Assembly: GCA_003712055.1 (NCBI GenBank)
Contig: RHLJ01000003.1
Location: 372,001 to 436,000 of the forward strand
DNA from: Balneola sp.
GTDB taxonomy: Bacteria > Bacteroidota > Rhodothermia > Balneolales > Balneolaceae
DNA length: 64,000 nt
Direction of reading: 5' to 3'
A program made the position numbers and the translations under genes. Below are positions 28,594 to 37,361 of the stretch, piece by piece. Numbering within the stretch: position 1 is the stretch's first letter; each line of letters opens with the position of its first letter. The notes beneath the pieces are model-generated. The model saw nothing but the letters and a program-made list of their open reading frames with translations, did no database searches and was not told where the DNA came from.

Positions 28594-30471
28594 CTATTTG
28601 ATTGAAAAAGTAGATGGGAAGTCCACTCTCTCTACCCGGTAAATAATATCTCGCCCCCAAGTTGTACTGGTGCTCAATAAGTTCTTGAGATATAAGGTAG
28701 ATTCAAAAACAACATTTCCATTCGGATAAGAGACCTCTATCTGCTTCGCCTGTGAGGTTTCACTAGTTTGAATGAAGCCAGGTGCAAATAATCTATTTTG
28801 AGTATTTGGAAGCACATCAACATCACTTATAATACGTGAATATGTTTCAGTTCCTCTTTCTCTTCCATAACTCCATACCATCTCTGCTGTCATATTTTCT
28901 TCATCAATTTCATACTCAATAGCTTGCGAGTATGGGCCTTGCTCTATGAAGTTTCTATTAAATCCATTATCAAATACAAAAATATTTCCGTTAGGCAACA
29001 CCATTGGTGCATGCTGCCCCCAAGACCAGGAAAATTCAGAAGATTCTTCATCTCCTAATTGTATTTCCTCCGACAATAAGGCACCAGACGCGTCAACAGC
29101 ATCTAATAAAAATGGATTCGTATCACTTCCTTCACCAGACCTTCCTGCAACACCCCATCCTTTTTGAGGAGCTAAAATCCATTTTAGGTTATTCTCCCAA
29201 TCAACTTTCAACAGACCCTGATTTCTACCAGAAATAATTAGAGAATTATCTTCCTCATCGATCCAAATAGCGTTCATATGAAACCAATCCCCACCTCCAT
29301 CTACAAGATCTACACGATTTACATCTAGTAAAGTAGCTATATCCCATTCGGTTATTATTTCTCCAGAACTACCGTCAACTTCAACGATATAATCTTCAAC
29401 GCTGGTAATTTCTTCACCGTTTTTTACTATAGTAGTACCACTCTTGTCCACCGCAACTATATAGTTCCCATTTGAACGCTTAATCATTTCATGGTGTATT
29501 ATATAGCCCGGAATACTTAATTCTTTGGTCATTGATCCGAATAAATCAAATTCCCTTATATAGATTCCCATTCCAGCTGAGAATGTACCTTCAGGCTGAA
29601 AAGTAATTCCAAATGCAATTCCCGGCTGGTCACTTAAGTCCAGATACCACCTGATATCACCATTATCATCAAATATCATTGGGTAAGTATCAAATGATCC
29701 GTTATTACCTATGCTCATGCTGTTATAATGCCAGCCCGGCTCCATTAAGTCTCTTTCTAATGTATTGATCTCTATATCCGGGAAAAAATCAGGTATTGAG
29801 CCGGTTTGAATAATAATGGTATCCCTAACCTGATAAGAGAATTGATCACGCAAAATGATTTCCACTTTGTTGAGAGTATTTGCATACAGTCCATGAATGG
29901 GTATTTCTTGTTCTACAGAATATGACTCTGACTGTTGATCAACCTCTAATTCTCCAAAAATGCGAAAGGATACCTGAGCAGGTTTTTTTGTTTTGATACT
30001 TGCCAACGCCGACAATGGTGCGATGCCTGTAGGATTTACACTAACTCCGATTTCCCCTTCTAATAAATAACTTTTGGGTATTTCTGAAGTTAGATATACA
30101 AAATATTCATTCAAGGTAGTGGCGTCTTCTGATACTATCGTATAGATTAATCCATCTGAAAAATCGTTTTGTGTAACATCAGAAGTTTGGAGTGAATCAT
30201 TCACAAACACTGATGCTCCCTCTGTTGTGATAAAACTCGCTGTTAACTCTTCAAGGTTCTCCGGATGAGAACCTGCATTTATAAAAATTATTCCCGCTTC
30301 ATTATTTATTGAAAAACTGATCTCCGGAAATTCAGAAATAGCAAAAGAAATCAACTCTGCACTACTTTGTTCCGTTGTGTTAGTACTATTGCAGCCTGTA
30401 ATTAAGAAAAAGTGTACTAGAAAGATTATAGCTACTAAAAGTAGACCTGGAGAAAATTTTCTTTGACGCAT
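28594..30471 (-). CDS. ASST-like (arylsulfotransferase family) lipoprotein
   Basis: 625 aa. N-terminal lipoprotein signal ending LITGC (Cys27), about 170 residues of beta-sandwich (cadherin-like IISEDATTLNEYFVYL), then a six-bladed propeller of the arylsulfate sulfotransferase type: GWHYNSMSIGNNG, IIHHEMIKRSNGNYIVAVD, DWFHMNAIWIDEED, ISGRNQGLLKVDW, WSWGQHAPMVLPNGNIFVFDNG. The histidines and arginine in the last three match the positions of the ASST active site. ASSTs move sulfate between phenols without PAPS; a periplasmic location fits. Substrate unknown, and propeller relatives without activity exist. Stops 11 bases from the convergent marC. Confidence 0.8.
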   Translation of the reverse strand: MRQRKFSPGLLLVAIIFLVHFFLITGCNSTNTTEQSSAELISFAISEFPEISFSINNEAGIIFINAGSHPENLEELTASFITTEGASVFVNDSLQTSDVTQNDFSDGLIYTIVSEDATTLNEYFVYLTSEIPKSYLLEGEIGVSVNPTGIAPLSALASIKTKKPAQVSFRIFGELEVDQQSESYSVEQEIPIHGLYANTLNKVEIILRDQFSYQVRDTIIIQTGSIPDFFPDIEINTLERDLMEPGWHYNSMSIGNNGSFDTYPMIFDDNGDIRWYLDLSDQPGIAFGITFQPEGTFSAGMGIYIREFDLFGSMTKELSIPGYIIHHEMIKRSNGNYIVAVDKSGTTIVKNGEEITSVEDYIVEVDGSSGEIITEWDIATLLDVNRVDLVDGGGDWFHMNAIWIDEEDNSLIISGRNQGLLKVDWENNLKWILAPQKGWGVAGRSGEGSDTNPFLLDAVDASGALLSEEIQLGDEESSEFSWSWGQHAPMVLPNGNIFVFDNGFNRNFIEQGPYSQAIEYEIDEENMTAEMVWSYGRERGTETYSRIISDVDVLPNTQNRLFAPGFIQTSETSQAKQIEVSYPNGNVVFESTLYLKNLLSTSTTWGRDIIYRVERVDFPSTFSIK

Positions 30472-30625
30472 TTTTAGATTTTTTTAAAAGCACTACCAAG
30501 ACACTTCAAGTATAACCAAAAGACTATTAACTATTAGTTAAATAAGACTTACTTTATCCATTTATGAACAAACGAAACTTACTCTGGAAACTTTAGAAAA
30601 CATTCTTTCGGCATTTTCTTCCTTT

Positions 30626-31960
30626 ATGTGGGGCACTCCATTAGTCATTCTGCTTTGCGGTGGAGGAATCTTTTTTATGGTCTATTCCCGCATGACTCCC
30701 TATCGGTATTTCGGACATGCCGTTAATATTCTCCGAGGGAAGTATGATGACCCTAATGACCCGGGAGATATCAATCATTTTGAAGCGCTATCAAGCGCCC
30801 TGGCAGCAACTATAGGATTAGGAAACATAAGTGGTGTTGCTGTAGCTATTGCTACTGGTGGGCCCGGAGCAGTGTTTTGGATGTGGATGAGTGCAGTTGT
30901 TGGTATTGCTACTAAATTTTTCACCTGTACCTTATCCATTATGTATCGCGGTAAAGATTCTAATGGCGATATTCAAGGCGGTACTATGTATATGATAACC
31001 GAAGGTCTCGGGAAAAAGTGGAAGCCGTTAGCGATTGTTTTTGCAGTAGCAGGTATGTTTGGAGCTCTTCCCGTATTTCAGGCAAACCAATTGAACCAGG
31101 CTATCCGGGATGTGATTCTCGTCCCAAATGGTTTAACCGATCCGAACAATCATTTTGGCTCGGATTTGATAACCGGGATTATCATCCTGCTCATCGTTGG
31201 AACGGTCATTTTTGGAGGTATCAAACGTATTGGTAAAGTAGCGAGCCGCATGGTTCCTTCTATGGTAGTTCTTTATGTAATAAGTGTACTAACTATCCTG
31301 GTCATCCACTTTGATGTTTTGGGTAAATATCTTTGGCTTATAGTTGAAGATGCCTTTACTGCTGAAGCTGCGCTGGGCGGTGCCGTTGGAGCCATCATTA
31401 TTACAGGGGTTAGAAGAGCTGCTTTTTCTAATGAAGCAGGTATTGGTACGGCTACTCTTGCACATGGCGCTGCTAAAACAAAAGAGCCTGTTCGTGAAGG
31501 TCTTGTTGCCATGATGGGTCCGTTTATTGATACCATTATTGTTTGTACGATGACTGCCTTAGCCATCCTAGTCACTGACGTTTGGCAAACCGGAGATGAA
31601 AATGGAATAACACTTACTGCTTCTGCTTTCCAAGAAGCACTCGGACCTGTAGGAATTTACCTGCTAATGATCTGCGTAACTATTTTTGCTGCCAGTTCCC
31701 TTTTCACCTATTCTTATTATGGCACAAAGTGCCTTGGTTTCTTGGTCGGGGCAAGCCGTCAGAAATGGTATAACTTATTTTATGTGGGTTCCATACTTCT
31801 GGGGGCAACGGCAAGTATATCTGCAATTATTAACCTGATTGATGGGATGTATGCGGTAATGGCTATACCAACGATGACCGTGGCGCTATTACTTTCACCA
31901 AAGGTTATGAGTGCAGCCAGGGATTATTTTGAGAGAATGCAGAAGAAGGAAATTCTTTAG
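30626..31960 (+). CDS. Sodium:alanine symporter (AGCS) family protein, start uncertain
   Basis: Amino-acid:Na+ symporter in the inner membrane (444 aa from ATG 30626, about 10 helices). Family blocks are clear: FEALSSALAATIGLGNISGVAVAI, GGPGAVFWMWMSAVVGI, FSNEAGIGTATLAHGAAKT, MGPFIDTIIVCTMTAL. The frame continues upstream to a TAA at 30539 and encodes ETLENILSAFSSF, which looks like the family N-terminus, but no ATG, GTG or TTG lies there. An ATG at 30564 is out of frame. So the start may be non-standard, lie at 30626 with a short N-terminus, or be hidden by an indel. Confidence 0.9.
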   Translation: MWGTPLVILLCGGGIFFMVYSRMTPYRYFGHAVNILRGKYDDPNDPGDINHFEALSSALAATIGLGNISGVAVAIATGGPGAVFWMWMSAVVGIATKFFTCTLSIMYRGKDSNGDIQGGTMYMITEGLGKKWKPLAIVFAVAGMFGALPVFQANQLNQAIRDVILVPNGLTDPNNHFGSDLITGIIILLIVGTVIFGGIKRIGKVASRMVPSMVVLYVISVLTILVIHFDVLGKYLWLIVEDAFTAEAALGGAVGAIIITGVRRAAFSNEAGIGTATLAHGAAKTKEPVREGLVAMMGPFIDTIIVCTMTALAILVTDVWQTGDENGITLTASAFQEALGPVGIYLLMICVTIFAASSLFTYSYYGTKCLGFLVGASRQKWYNLFYVGSILLGATASISAIINLIDGMYAVMAIPTMTVALLLSPKVMSAARDYFERMQKKEIL

Positions 31961-31978
31961 GGATTTCATTTAGCAGCT

Positions 31979-32006
31979 AAGCCTGATAAGCTTTAACTTT
32001 AGGCTT
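31979..32006 (+). terminator. Weak hairpin between the AGCS gene and purS
   Basis: AAGCCT (31979-31984) pairs with AGGCTT (32001-32006); only a short T-rich tail follows. It may attenuate read-through into purS. Confidence 0.3.
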
Positions 32007-32026
32007 TCCTCAAAACAACATCGAAT

Positions 32027-32269
32027 ATGTTTAAAGCTAAAGTCAATGTGACTCTTCGCCCTTCCATCCTTGACCCAAAGGGAAAGGCCGCCCATCATGC
32101 TCTTCAAAACCTGGGAATTGATCAGGTTGAAAAAGTTCGAATCGGCAAATTTATAGAACTGGACGTTAATGCAGAATCAGAAGCTGCAGCTAAAGAAGTA
32201 GTGCAAGAAGCCTGCTCAAAACTACTTGCTAACGAAGTGATGGAAGATTTTGAAATAGAAATTAACTAG
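32027..32269 (+). CDS. purS: Phosphoribosylformylglycinamidine synthase subunit PurS
   Basis: 80-aa small subunit of the three-part FGAM synthase of purine synthesis, dimerising with PurQ and PurL. The whole protein is the family domain: KVNVTLRPSILDPKGKAAHHALQNLG and VRIGKFIELDV. The presence of separate PurS and PurQ means that PurL is the short form, encoded elsewhere. Its stop is 2 bases before clpS. Confidence 0.95.
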   Translation: MFKAKVNVTLRPSILDPKGKAAHHALQNLGIDQVEKVRIGKFIELDVNAESEAAAKEVVQEACSKLLANEVMEDFEIEIN

Positions 32270-32271
32270 GC

Positions 32272-32601
32272 ATGAAGCTAAGCTCCACTCATAGGCGTTA
32301 CGATGAATTCTTACTTGCCGATGTTAGTGAGCTTACCGAAACCAGCCTGGAAGAAGCCCTTGAGGAGGAAGTAGCAACTCCATGGCGCCTTATTCTATAT
32401 GATGATGATATTCACACATTTGAAGAGGTTATTGAACAATTGATAAAAGCTACAGGATGTGCTTATTCGCACGCTGAGTCAGTTACTTGGAAAGTGCATA
32501 ACGAGGGAAAAGCCCTTGTTCACGAAGGAGAATTCGAAGAGTGCCTTCGAATTGACAGTGTTCTAAAAGAAATTCAACTAGTTACCGAAATTAAAGGATA
32601 A
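32272..32601 (+). CDS. clpS: ClpS adaptor of the ClpAP/N-end-rule protease
   Basis: 109 aa adaptor that delivers N-degron substrates to ClpA. The core (residues about 35-109) shows LILYDDDIHTFEEVIEQLIKATGCAYSHAESVTWKVHNEGKALV; the YDDD.HTFE segment corresponds to the substrate-pocket YNDD.TPMEFV of E. coli ClpS. About 30 residues precede the core. It sits between purS and purQ with 2- and 4-base gaps, so it must be cotranslated with the purine genes. Confidence 0.93.
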   Translation: MKLSSTHRRYDEFLLADVSELTETSLEEALEEEVATPWRLILYDDDIHTFEEVIEQLIKATGCAYSHAESVTWKVHNEGKALVHEGEFEECLRIDSVLKEIQLVTEIKG

Positions 32602-32605
32602 ATCA

Positions 32606-33304
32606 GTGGCAACATTTGGCGTAATTGTATTCCCTGGCTCTAATTGTGATCATGATGCCTATCATGCAATGAAACATGTAATGGGCTGTGAAGTCAAATT
32701 TCTCTGGCATAAGGATACCGACCTTTCTGGTATCGACTTTTTGATCGTCCCCGGAGGTTTCTCCTATGGAGATTATCTCCGTTCAGGTGCCATTGCCCGT
32801 TTTTCACCCATCATGCAGGAAGTCATAAAATTCGCACAGGCTGGTGGACCTGTAATGGGTATTTGTAATGGATTTCAAATTTTGTTGGAAGCTGGGTTAA
32901 TACCTGGAGCAATGATGCATAACCACAAACTGCGTTTTGTATGTAAGAACGTATTTATCCGATGTGAAACTACAGATTCTTTATTTACATCAGGACTAGA
33001 AAAAGGACAGGTATTTGATATTCCCGTTTCACATGGAGAAGGAAACTTCTTCATCAATCAGGACGGGTTAAAATCATTGCAGGATAATGATCAAGTACTT
33101 TTCCGATATACTAATGCTCAAGGACAGCTGACAAAAGAATCAAACTTTAATGGGTCTATTGATAGTATTGCGGGTATTACCAATACCGGAAGAAATGTTT
33201 TGGGAATGATGCCTCATCCCGAGCGTGCCATGGAAAAAATACTGGGTTCCGAAGATGGTAAACCTATTTTTGAGTCAATCCTCCATTCCTTGTCGGTTGC
33301 TTAG
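32606..33304 (+). CDS. purQ: Phosphoribosylformylglycinamidine synthase subunit PurQ (glutaminase)
   Basis: 232-aa class I glutamine amidotransferase supplying ammonia to PurL. GTG start at 32606. The triad is Cys87 in GICNGFQ, His204 and Glu206 in MPHPERAME. N-terminus VIVFPGSNCDHDA and VPGGFSYGDYLRSGAIA are typical. Its downstream neighbour lptB has a promoter-like element overlapping the end of purQ. Confidence 0.97.
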   Translation: MATFGVIVFPGSNCDHDAYHAMKHVMGCEVKFLWHKDTDLSGIDFLIVPGGFSYGDYLRSGAIARFSPIMQEVIKFAQAGGPVMGICNGFQILLEAGLIPGAMMHNHKLRFVCKNVFIRCETTDSLFTSGLEKGQVFDIPVSHGEGNFFINQDGLKSLQDNDQVLFRYTNAQGQLTKESNFNGSIDSIAGITNTGRNVLGMMPHPERAMEKILGSEDGKPIFESILHSLSVA

Positions 33305-33320
33305 GATTTAGTACCTTCTG
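33290..33320 (+). promoter_or_regulatory. Promoter-like element before lptB, giving a leaderless message
   Basis: TTG (33290-33292), a 19-base spacer and TACCTTCTG (33312-33320) resemble the Bacteroidota promoter form; the lptB ATG begins three bases later. Confidence 0.4.
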
Positions 33321-33323
33321 TGC

Positions 33324-34079
33324 ATGAGCAACGATATCCCACTTAAGCTGCACAGTAATAGTCTTGTAAAAAGATACCGCAAAAGAACGGTAGTAGATGA
33401 GGTTTCAATTGAGGTACGACAGGGGGAAATTGTAGGGCTTCTAGGCCCAAATGGAGCTGGTAAAACTACCACCTTTTATATGATGGTGGGTCTTGTGACC
33501 CCAAATGCAGGTGACATTTTCTTGAATGAGGAAAATATCACACAGGTGCCCATGTACAAAAGAGCCCGAAAAGGAATTGGCTATTTAGCTCAGGAGGCTA
33601 GTGTATTCAGAAACCTTACCGTTCGCCAAAATCTGGAAAGCGTGCTTCAATTCCTGGCATTCTCAAAAAAAGAAATCGCTGAACGCTGTGATCGACTTAT
33701 TGAAGAGTTTTCTTTACAAAAAGTAGTTAACAATAAAGGTTATAGCCTTTCAGGAGGGGAGCGTCGGCGTACAGAAATTGCAAGAGCCCTGGTTACTAAT
33801 CCGAAATTTATCCTGCTTGACGAACCTTTTGCTGGCGTAGATCCTATTGCCGTGGAGGATATACAGGAAATTGTTTCCAAATTAAGGCATCAGAATATTG
33901 GAATTTTAATTACCGACCATAATGTTCACGAGACATTAGCTATCACTAACCGCGCCTACCTAATGTTTGAAGGTAAGATTTTAATGGAAGGTGACGCTGA
34001 ATCACTTGCCAATGATGAAAAGGCAAGAAAGTTATACCTTGGAGAAACTTTTAAACTAGACAGATATCAAACCGACTAA
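33324..34079 (+). CDS. lptB: LPS export ABC transporter ATP-binding protein
   Basis: 251-aa ATPase that powers lipopolysaccharide extraction from the inner membrane with LptFG. Diagnostic LptB sequence throughout: [20 protein letters not shown], Walker [29 protein letters not shown], signature [15 protein letters not shown], Walker [17 protein letters not shown], and [12 protein letters not shown]. LptF/G are not in the window. The rhodanese gene follows after 2 bases. Confidence 0.96.
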   Translation: MSNDIPLKLHSNSLVKRYRKRTVVDEVSIEVRQGEIVGLLGPNGAGKTTTFYMMVGLVTPNAGDIFLNEENITQVPMYKRARKGIGYLAQEASVFRNLTVRQNLESVLQFLAFSKKEIAERCDRLIEEFSLQKVVNNKGYSLSGGERRRTEIARALVTNPKFILLDEPFAGVDPIAVEDIQEIVSKLRHQNIGILITDHNVHETLAITNRAYLMFEGKILMEGDAESLANDEKARKLYLGETFKLDRYQTD

Positions 34080-34081
34080 TC

Positions 34082-34402
34082 ATGAATGAAATAACTGTAC
34101 AAGAGCTGAAAGAAAAAAAGGATAATGGGGAAGACTTTTTCCTGCTTGATGTTAGAGAAATGACCGAGTACCTGGTTTCTAACCTAGATGGAGAACACAT
34201 TCCGCTTGGCGATCTAGAATCAAGGCTTTCTGAATTAGAAGACAAACGTGACGCCGAATTCGTGATAATGTGCCGTTCAGGAGGAAGAAGTGGAAAAGCG
34301 TGCCAGTTTCTGATCAGCAAAGGGTTTTCCAATGTTTATAACCTGAAAGGTGGTATCACTGCCTGGTCGAAGGAAATAGATCCCTCTATGCCAGTAGCTT
34401 AA
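34082..34402 (+). CDS. Single-domain rhodanese-like sulfurtransferase
   Basis: 106 aa, one rhodanese domain without signal peptide, so cytoplasmic. Active-site loop CRSGGRS with Cys64; N-terminal LLDVREMTEYLVSNLDGEHIPLGDLE and C-terminal VYNLKGGITAWSKEID are standard. Small members shuttle persulfide sulfur or occur as adaptors in many pathways; the partner is not evident. Cotranscribed with lptB by spacing. Confidence 0.93.
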   Translation: MNEITVQELKEKKDNGEDFFLLDVREMTEYLVSNLDGEHIPLGDLESRLSELEDKRDAEFVIMCRSGGRSGKACQFLISKGFSNVYNLKGGITAWSKEIDPSMPVA

Positions 34403-34435
34403 GCAATTAGACGGTTGTTTTGATCGCCGCTAAAT

Positions 34436-34473
34436 CACAAAAACACTAATTCTGAGTTTTCGTGTTTTTTGTG
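34436..34473. terminator. Bidirectional terminator between the rhodanese and rho genes
   Basis: CACAAAAACAC (34436-34446) is complementary, with one extra T, to GTGTTTTTTGTG (34462-34473), and lies in the 169-base gap where plus-strand and minus-strand genes converge. Confidence 0.55.
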
Positions 34474-34571
34474 GCTAAAACTAACTTAAACACCTCCATT
34501 AGGGACAGCTATTTTAACATCCCTAAGCTCTTGTTCTCAGAAAATTACAGGACGAATTACCTCTAACCGCG

Positions 34572-35801
34572 TTAAGCTATCGCTGCTATTTGATTTAGCA
34601 ATTCCTGATTACTCTCTGTGTTTTTTAACACCTTGAGTAACCCAAGCATCGATTCTCTTGGAGATTTCTTGAGGAGGTAACGCCTCACCATATTTCTTTC
34701 TTCCAGGGAATCGGTGATAAACTTTTCCTCATTTCTCGTGCCGGAAGCAGTAATATTTATGGCAGGATAAATTCTATCATTCGCCAATTCTCGATCAAGG
34801 ACCAATTCCATATTACCAGTACCTTTAAATTCCTCAAAGATAAGGTCGTCCATCCTCGAATTTGTCTCAACCAGGCAAGTAGCAATAATCGTTAGTGACC
34901 CGCCGCCTTCAATCTTCCTGGCTGATCCAAAGATTTTCTTGGGGATTTCGAGTGCTCGAATATCCAAACCACCTGAAAGAGTTCTTCCACTGTTAGTTTG
35001 GATCGCATTATAAGCCCTTCCTAATCTGGTTAATGAATCTATTAATAGGATAGCATCTTGTCCCATTTCGGCTTTACGCTTAGCGTAGCCGAGAGCCATT
35101 TCAGTAATTCTGATATGGCTTTGAGTTTTCTTGTCATTTGAAGAAGCAAAGACTTCTGCATCCGTTGAGCGAATGAAATCAGTTACCTCCTCAGGACGCT
35201 CATCTACCAGTAGAACGCTCAAATGTATATCAGGGTGGTTCGCAGATAAAGAGTTCGCAATCTGTTTCAACAATACGGTTTTACCTGTTCTGGGAGGCGC
35301 TACGATTAACGCGCGCTGCCCTTTACCAATAGGAGCCACTAAGTCGATCACCCTCATTTCAGTATCATCAGGTAATTCACCCAACCGAATCCAATCAACA
35401 GGCATAATAGGTGTCTGTCGTTCAAATCTTGAGCTCTTCGTCCAGCCTTTAACAGGTTGCCCGTTTACAACTTCAACCGATACTACATGCTTATTACCCT
35501 GATTGTCTTCTTCAAACTCACCCTCGAGTACCAGGCCTTGTCTAAGTTCAAGAGCTTTCACTTCTTCTGGTTTCAAAAATGGATCTTTTGGATTGTAACT
35601 AAACTCATAGTCCAGTTTCCTGATAAAGCCCCAGCCCTTTGTATTGATCTCTAAAACACCCGCATACCTTCCGGCTACTCCAAGGCTATTATTCCAGAAA
35701 AATTTTGGGATAAATACATTCCCGCCCTGGTTGCGGTTCCTGTTCTTGTTGTTATTTCTCTTTTTATTGTTACGGTTTTTATAATTCTTTTTCCGTGTCA
35801 T
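34572..35801 (-). CDS. rho: Transcription termination factor Rho
   Basis: Hexameric RNA helicase that ends transcription; 409 aa. Residues 1-28 are a low-complexity Asn/Lys/Arg stretch instead of the usual helical N-terminal domain; the RNA-binding cold-shock-like domain follows ([28 protein letters not shown]), then the ATPase with Walker A APPRTGKT (Lys174), Walker [17 protein letters not shown]-loop and R-loop [38 protein letters not shown]. Basic N-terminal insertions are known in Bacteroidota Rho. Transcribed alone, convergent with lptB-rhodanese. Confidence 0.97.
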   Translation of the reverse strand: MTRKKNYKNRNNKKRNNNKNRNRNQGGNVFIPKFFWNNSLGVAGRYAGVLEINTKGWGFIRKLDYEFSYNPKDPFLKPEEVKALELRQGLVLEGEFEEDNQGNKHVVSVEVVNGQPVKGWTKSSRFERQTPIMPVDWIRLGELPDDTEMRVIDLVAPIGKGQRALIVAPPRTGKTVLLKQIANSLSANHPDIHLSVLLVDERPEEVTDFIRSTDAEVFASSNDKKTQSHIRITEMALGYAKRKAEMGQDAILLIDSLTRLGRAYNAIQTNSGRTLSGGLDIRALEIPKKIFGSARKIEGGGSLTIIATCLVETNSRMDDLIFEEFKGTGNMELVLDRELANDRIYPAINITASGTRNEEKFITDSLEERNMVRRYLLKKSPRESMLGLLKVLKNTESNQELLNQIAAIA

Positions 35802-35876
35802 TAAATCGTAAGTGTTGATTATTCTCCTTTAGTGGAAGTACCTAATTCTAAATTTTGATGTGGGTAAAAAAGGAGA

Positions 35877-35912
35877 GCTAAAAAAAGTGATGCGGACTTC
35901 AGTGTCCGCATC
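35877..35912 (-). terminator. Strong intrinsic terminator upstream of rho
   Basis: GATGCGGAC and GTCCGCATC (35889-35912) form a perfect 9-bp stem with loop TTCAGT; on the minus strand it is followed by ACTTTTTTT. It ends the TPR gene transcript before rho. Confidence 0.8.
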
Positions 35913-35960
35913 AAATCTCAGAAGATGTGAAAAGATACAAATGTTTTAACCGATAGCAAA

Positions 35961-37295
35961 CTACCGAACAGTAGTGGTTTCATTAACCCAGCTATAGCAG
36001 CTCATTAATGAACTATCGACGGTTACCCTTTGACCATCCTCATATCCAAGGGTAAAGAATTTATCTTCAGTAGTAGGAGTTACTGCTTCATACGTAGCCA
36101 ATTGTGAATTAACTGTATTGGTTACAGATGCGTCTACCTGCTTCGCCTTGTTAAGCAGGTCAACTACTACCCAGTATACTACTTTGTCTTTTGCCTCAAG
36201 CTTTCGCCCATCAGAACATGAACTTACTGCCTGCCCATACACAGAGGCTAACTTAAGGTATCCAAGTCCATAATTACTATCGATAGATAATGCATCATTA
36301 ATATACCCTTTCGCAGTTTGTAACTGTCCCATGCTTGTGTAAACATCCGAAAGATCAATATTGATCTCTTTTTTAGCCTGATCATCAGGAGCGTTTTCAA
36401 GGGCTTCTTTGTAGAACTGAGCCGCCTCTTCATATTCAGAATTTCCTTGCTCAATATCAGCCAAAGCCAACGCGCTTTCGTAGGTAGGATCTAATTCATG
36501 AATCTTTCTTAAGGTTCTAATTTGATCGTCCAGCATGTTTAAATCTTCATAAGCATTTACTAATGCTCGTAAAGCTTCGAGATCATTCGGATTATCCGCT
36601 AATTTTCCCTCGTAGAATACTACCTGCTCTTCTGGGTCATCAAACAGCTTCTTTAGCGTGTCATCGAAATAAGACTCTAGTTCTGCATCAGCAAATGGAG
36701 CAGCTGCCTCTATCTTTGCAATTACTTCATCCTTACGATCCTGACGAACCATATTATCAATCGTCACTTTGATATAATAACCACCCGCAAGTGTAGTGGT
36801 TTCCTCAGCATCAAGTTTGAACATTTCTTCAAAATCTGAATAAGCTTTTTGAAGACCGTCATCTATCATGCTGTAATTTTCCAGGAAGTAGCGGCCTCTT
36901 CTCTGATAAAGCTCATACCGCTCTTCTTCAGTAGACACAAATAACTCAAAACTTTCATCATAAAGATGTAATGCAGTATCTACATACGCTTCTCTTATAC
37001 TAGGGTCATTTTTTGTTTTCGCGATCTCAGTATAAATTTTAATCAGCTTTGTATACTGAACAGAAAGCTTAAAGCGTCCCTCTGGTATTCCATCTATTTG
37101 CTCAGGCTTTTTGCACGCTATCCACCTGCCGTATTGAAGCGCCATTGGATAATCACCACCTGTATAATTTCCTTGGAATACGGAATATGCTTGTATTTCG
37201 GGCATATTAAAGGGAATAGAAGAATTACAGTCCTGAGCAGACACAAGTGACGTACTCACGAATAAAATCCCTAAAATTGTAGCTATTTTTTTCAT
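35961..37295 (-). CDS. Secreted tetratricopeptide-repeat protein
   Basis: 444 aa, signal peptide MKKIATILGILFVSTSLVSAQ with cleavage near residue 20. TPR units are visible from about residue 80 to 370, such as LEALRALVNAYEDLNMLDDQIRTLRKIHELDP, YESALALADIEQGNSEYEEAAQFYKEALENAP and TSMGQLQTAKGYINDALSIDSNYGLGYLKLASVYGQ. It is probably a periplasmic scaffold; homologues of this form are common near outer-membrane genes in Bacteroidota, but no partner is proven. It precedes a strong terminator and follows the beta-barrel gene by 66 bases. Confidence 0.85.
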   Translation of the reverse strand: MKKIATILGILFVSTSLVSAQDCNSSIPFNMPEIQAYSVFQGNYTGGDYPMALQYGRWIACKKPEQIDGIPEGRFKLSVQYTKLIKIYTEIAKTKNDPSIREAYVDTALHLYDESFELFVSTEEERYELYQRRGRYFLENYSMIDDGLQKAYSDFEEMFKLDAEETTTLAGGYYIKVTIDNMVRQDRKDEVIAKIEAAAPFADAELESYFDDTLKKLFDDPEEQVVFYEGKLADNPNDLEALRALVNAYEDLNMLDDQIRTLRKIHELDPTYESALALADIEQGNSEYEEAAQFYKEALENAPDDQAKKEINIDLSDVYTSMGQLQTAKGYINDALSIDSNYGLGYLKLASVYGQAVSSCSDGRKLEAKDKVVYWVVVDLLNKAKQVDASVTNTVNSQLATYEAVTPTTEDKFFTLGYEDGQRVTVDSSLMSCYSWVNETTTVR

Positions 37296-37361
37296 TTCTC
37301 CATTATTCGTTACTAATACGATTATATAAACTCGTCAGTTCAATAAATTATTACTATAAAA

